Shown here: in pieces, positions 61,578 through 64,000 of the stretch
Layout of the letters: each line of letters opens with the position of its first letter
Numbering within the stretch: position 1 is the stretch's first letter
NCBI RefSeq assembly: GCF_009856415.1
Contig: NZ_WMEZ01000002.1
Span: 124,001 to 188,000, forward strand
Direction of reading: 5' to 3'
DNA: 64,000 nucleotides
DNA from: Halobacillus litoralis
GTDB taxonomy: Bacteria; Bacillota; Bacilli; Bacillales; Halobacillaceae
Notes under the pieces: generated by a model
Database searches by the model: none
What the model was told of the DNA's origin: nothing
What the model saw: the letters and a program-made list of their open reading frames with translations, nothing else
Translations under genes and position numbers: made by a program

Positions 61578-62464
61578 TAAGCTTTCATTGTTTTCTTTTG
61601 CAGTTTGAACCAGTATCCTCCGAGGATGCAGGCGCCGATGACCATTGTAACCGTGGAGAGCAGCATGTGCATCGAAGAAGCAAGGACGACGTTTCCTGTC
61701 ACGACGATAATAAATCCTACTACTGCATTCAGCAGAAGGGAAATTAAATATGCCCAGGACAACGCGATATGGTATTTGAACCTTGAAGCATAGATGACGA
61801 ACCAGATCGCTGCGACAATGACCACAAAGGTTGCGACCCAGTGTAAAGAATACACGGCATTCGCAACGGATTCACTTGTGATCAAGTACTCCATCGCTGG
61901 AATGTCCATCATGACATTGCTCGCGCGGCTGTGTTTAAAGAATGCACCGAGAATCACCTGTGCAATATAGGCGATATACCCCAACAGAAAAGCACGGTAA
62001 CTCATCGACACCGATTCCCAGCTCGTCCGGTTCAGCTCGATTTTCTTCTCATGAAGACTGTAACTCAACAACACGAGAACGATTAACAACAGCTGACTGA
62101 ATGTAACGTCGAACGTCGTGAATCCTGGTGGTGTCCCTAGGAGGACGTTCAACCCTCCAACCATAGACTGAAATACAAGCAGCGCCAAACTTAGAATAGC
62201 TAAAATAAATACGGATTTGTTTTTGCGGTATTTATAGATCGCACCTACAGCATTGATGGCAGTGAGCATGATAAGTAATGGGACCATCAAACGGTGCGAA
62301 TATTCTATAATGACGTGATAGTCCGTAATATCAGGAAAAATCTTTCCGTTACAGACCGGCCACGTCGTCCCACACGCGTCCCCTGAATCTGTCGCAACGA
62401 CAAGGTTTCCGAGGATCAATGCGAGAAACGTAACGAATGTAGTTAGAATTGAAAATTTCTTCAT
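61577..62464 (-). CDS. ctaA: heme A synthase (CtaA/COX15), divergent
   Basis: CtaA oxidises the C8 methyl of heme O to make heme A for cytochrome oxidase, in the membrane. The protein has 295 residues and eight likely spans. The first outer loop has the Cys pair C31 and C38 in ACGTTWPVC, followed by Glu54 and His57 in EYSHR. Two further heme-ligand histidines are His208 (YSLHWV) and His266 (SSMHML). The His expected in span 4 is missing: residues 117-123 read TFDVTFS. The second cysteine pair of B. subtilis CtaA is also absent. It may be a second, divergent copy. Confidence 0.85.
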   Translation of the reverse strand: MKKFSILTTFVTFLALILGNLVVATDSGDACGTTWPVCNGKIFPDITDYHVIIEYSHRLMVPLLIMLTAINAVGAIYKYRKNKSVFILAILSLALLVFQSMVGGLNVLLGTPPGFTTFDVTFSQLLLIVLVLLSYSLHEKKIELNRTSWESVSMSYRAFLLGYIAYIAQVILGAFFKHSRASNVMMDIPAMEYLITSESVANAVYSLHWVATFVVIVAAIWFVIYASRFKYHIALSWAYLISLLLNAVVGFIIVVTGNVVLASSMHMLLSTVTMVIGACILGGYWFKLQKKTMKA

Positions 62465-62567
62465 CGTCTTACCCTTTCTCTATCTATGATCATGATGTCA
62501 TGAATATTGTTTGTTTCCTAAGTAAATCATATCACGAATTTTGGATGATAGAGAAAGGAAAGCGCCG

Positions 62568-63128
62568 TCATGAGTCATGAACTTTTTGTGAACGACGTTT
62601 ATCCCTTATTTTTCTAATGAGCAAATAGAGGAGAGAAACCGCAATTAGCAAGGTATTGACCATTGAAAAAACGTCCGCGTAATGATCATCATCCCAGTAG
62701 GAAACCGGGCTTTTAAACGTATAGCCGCTGATCGGATAAAACATAGGAACCGCATCATCATGGTGGGTAAGAATATCAAGGACCACATGCCCAAGCCACC
62801 CATAGGAAAAAGCGGTCCACACGGAGAGCCTTCTTCCTTTCCATATCAAAACAATAACAAAAAATATCCCCCACACAAATAAGGAATGACCCGCATGTCG
62901 CAAAATAAAAACGACAGGATGCTCGAACAGATCATGGACTAAACCAAACAACGACCGCATCGGATCGGCATCGTCCATCACCTGCCAGGCCTGTCTTCTT
63001 ACACTTAAATAAATGAACATGACATAATACACGAGATCCGGTGAAAGGCTCCCGAAAATAAACCAGCCGGTGTACCTTTGTTTTCTGCTTGCAAAAAATG
63101 TCCAGTAGCCATGGTGCAGTGTATTCAT
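62568..63128 (-). CDS. YdjM-like membrane protein (DUF457)
   Basis: This integral membrane protein of 186 residues has about four spans. It resembles the LexA-regulated, metal-dependent hydrolase-like YdjM/DUF457 family: GSLSPDLVYYVMF near the N-terminus, HAGHSLFVWGIFF in the middle and GWLGHVVLDILTHHDD later, with His and Asp residues that could bind a metal. The activity is unproven. The start is ATG 63128, with GGGAGGGAG upstream. It is divergent from the haloacid dehalogenase gene. Confidence 0.8.
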   Translation of the reverse strand: MNTLHHGYWTFFASRKQRYTGWFIFGSLSPDLVYYVMFIYLSVRRQAWQVMDDADPMRSLFGLVHDLFEHPVVFILRHAGHSLFVWGIFFVIVLIWKGRRLSVWTAFSYGWLGHVVLDILTHHDDAVPMFYPISGYTFKSPVSYWDDDHYADVFSMVNTLLIAVSLLYLLIRKIRDKRRSQKVHDS

Positions 63129-63204
63129 TTTTCTCCCTCCCCTAACTTCCTGTTTACCCCTAATCACCAAGGGGAACCTAATCAATGGAAAGGAGTCTGA
63201 AACT

Positions 63205-63855
63205 ATGACATATAAAGCCTATGTTTTCGATGCGTATGGAACGTTGTTCGATGTCCATAGCGTTATGAAGAAGATTCATCAATTCTTCCCTGATAAGGGT
63301 CCCAAGGTAAGTGAAGAGTGGCGCAGCCGTCAGGTTCACTATTTCCTCGTCCGACAGTTGATTCAAGGATACAAACCATTCACAGACATTACTCGATGGG
63401 CGCTTTTAGATGCCCTCGCTTACAGTGATGTGGATGTGAAACCAGACGTTGTGGAAGACCTGATGAACGAATATGAACAACTTCAGCCTTACGACGAGGT
63501 GCCTTCACTAAAACAAAATCATCAGGATAAAACGTTTACCATTTTTTCAAACGGCACGCGTTCCATGCTGGAGCCTCTTTTAGAAAATAATCAATTAAAA
63601 GAAGACTTTGATTTACTCAGCGCTGACGACGTTGAGGTCTACAAACCTCACCCCAATGCCTACAGCTATGCCCATGAACAGTTAGGATTTGAAAAAGGAG
63701 AAATTCTTTTCTTTTCAAGTAATCCCTGGGACATTACGGGAGCAGCTTCCTACGGGTTCCATACAGCATGGGTAAATCGAAAACAGCAAAAGTGGCCGGA
63801 ACTGGGAATCAACCCGACGCACGTCATCAGCAACCTCAATGAAATCCCGGACTAA
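63205..63855 (+). CDS. haloacid dehalogenase type II family protein
   Basis: This HAD-superfamily hydrolase of 216 residues is of the L-2-haloacid dehalogenase type. The nucleophile Asp9 is in YVFDAYGTLFDVHSV. FSNGTRSMLEPLLENN gives the motif II Ser region, KPHPNAYSYA has the Lys, and LFFSSNPWDITGAASYGF carries the SSNxWD motif of type II dehalogenases. The substrate may be a haloacid or another small acid. AAAGGAG precedes the ATG. A terminator follows at once. Confidence 0.9.
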   Translation: MTYKAYVFDAYGTLFDVHSVMKKIHQFFPDKGPKVSEEWRSRQVHYFLVRQLIQGYKPFTDITRWALLDALAYSDVDVKPDVVEDLMNEYEQLQPYDEVPSLKQNHQDKTFTIFSNGTRSMLEPLLENNQLKEDFDLLSADDVEVYKPHPNAYSYAHEQLGFEKGEILFFSSNPWDITGAASYGFHTAWVNRKQQKWPELGINPTHVISNLNEIPD

Positions 63856-63886
63856 AAAAGACGGAGTCCCTGTGGCTCCGTCTTTT
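63856..63886. terminator. bidirectional terminator between dehalogenase and GGDEF genes
   Basis: AGACGGAGTCC pairs with GGCTCCGTCT, with A and T runs on both sides. It ends both convergent genes. Confidence 0.88.
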
Positions 63887-64000
63887 AACGATGATCGTAT
63901 AGTCGCACTTGATTTTTCCCGTCTCGCTTCCCTTTGTAAAGAGCCTGGTCAGCTGACCGGAAAAGCTCATCCAATGTCCGTCCACCTTCTGGATAACAGG
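63885..64000 (-). CDS. GGDEF-domain protein, C-terminal fragment
   Basis: Only the last 38 codons are in the window. They read ...GGRTLDELFRSADQALYKGKRDG KN QVRLYDHR, written here in parts: LDELFRSADQALYKGKRDG is the C-terminal signature of diguanylate cyclase GGDEF domains (usual form ADxALYxAKxxGRN). The N-terminus and any sensor domain lie beyond the right edge. Whether the cyclase is active cannot be judged, since the GGDEF motif itself is not visible. Confidence 0.85.
   Translation of the reverse strand, partial: CYPEGGRTLDELFRSADQALYKGKRDGKNQVRLYDHR

Overview
The window is a chromosomal segment of a low-to-mid-GC Bacillaceae bacterium. Gene order follows the Bacillus subtilis blocks rnr-est-secG, cggR-gapA-pgk-tpiA-gpmI-eno, clpP, crh-whiA-yvcK-rapZ-yvcI, trxB, the his operon, yvoF-ppaX-yvoD-lgt-hprK and uvrBA. 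Shine-Dalgarno sites are strong (AAGGAGG type). Acidic proteins and the gene set fit a marine or moderately halophilic genus such as Halobacillus; the genus is an inference. No phage, full-length insertion sequence, CRISPR array or rRNA was seen.

Layout: 1-3722 (minus) rnr (cut by the window edge), carboxylesterase, secG. 4070-9669 (plus) fruR-fruK-fruA-ptsH-ptsI, the fructose PTS joined to the general PTS genes, then a small membrane protein. 9923-11105 (minus) nitroreductase and a YdcF-like protein. 11196-18242 (minus) the CggR-controlled lower glycolysis operon. 18395-19269 glutaredoxin-like protein, a 74-aa unknown and tRNA-Arg(CCG). 20147 (plus) clpP with a CtsR operator. 20835-27034 (minus) crh, whiA, yvcK, rapZ, a Nudix gene, trxB and a TPR protein. 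27124-33558 (minus) hisZGDBHAFI. 33783-37364 (minus) a MerR regulator with acyl-CoA synthetase and acyl-CoA dehydrogenase. 38188-39006 an unrecognised membrane protein. 39119-43999 glpP-glpF-glpK-glpD with two leader terminators. 43947-47897 hprK-lgt-yvoD-ppaX-yvoF. 48634-56108 yvlD, yvlB, yojF-bshB2 and uvrBA. 56324-63855 prfC, a SWIM/SNF2 helicase, a divergent heme A synthase, a YdjM-like membrane protein and a haloacid dehalogenase. The end of a GGDEF gene runs off the right edge.

Much of the window is carbon control: HPr, enzyme I, Crh, HPr kinase, FruR, CggR, GlpP and YvcK are all here, with glycolysis, fructose and glycerol genes as their likely targets. A good cre match lies just upstream of crh.

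The least explained feature is a family of long intergenic repeats at 2998-3416, 19343-19906, 37499-38165 and 48034-48575, with a weak remnant near 24670. They have related inverted ends, a shared unit of about 210 bp and strong internal dyads, and carry no credible protein gene. Three of the four lie next to intrinsic terminators. A second, unrelated family of perfect palindromes built on ATGACCTGGT occurs three times around prfC and the SNF2 gene. Other notable points are an 11-bp tandem duplication that appears to have shifted the 3' end of yvoF into glpP, and a heme A synthase lacking one of its usual histidines.
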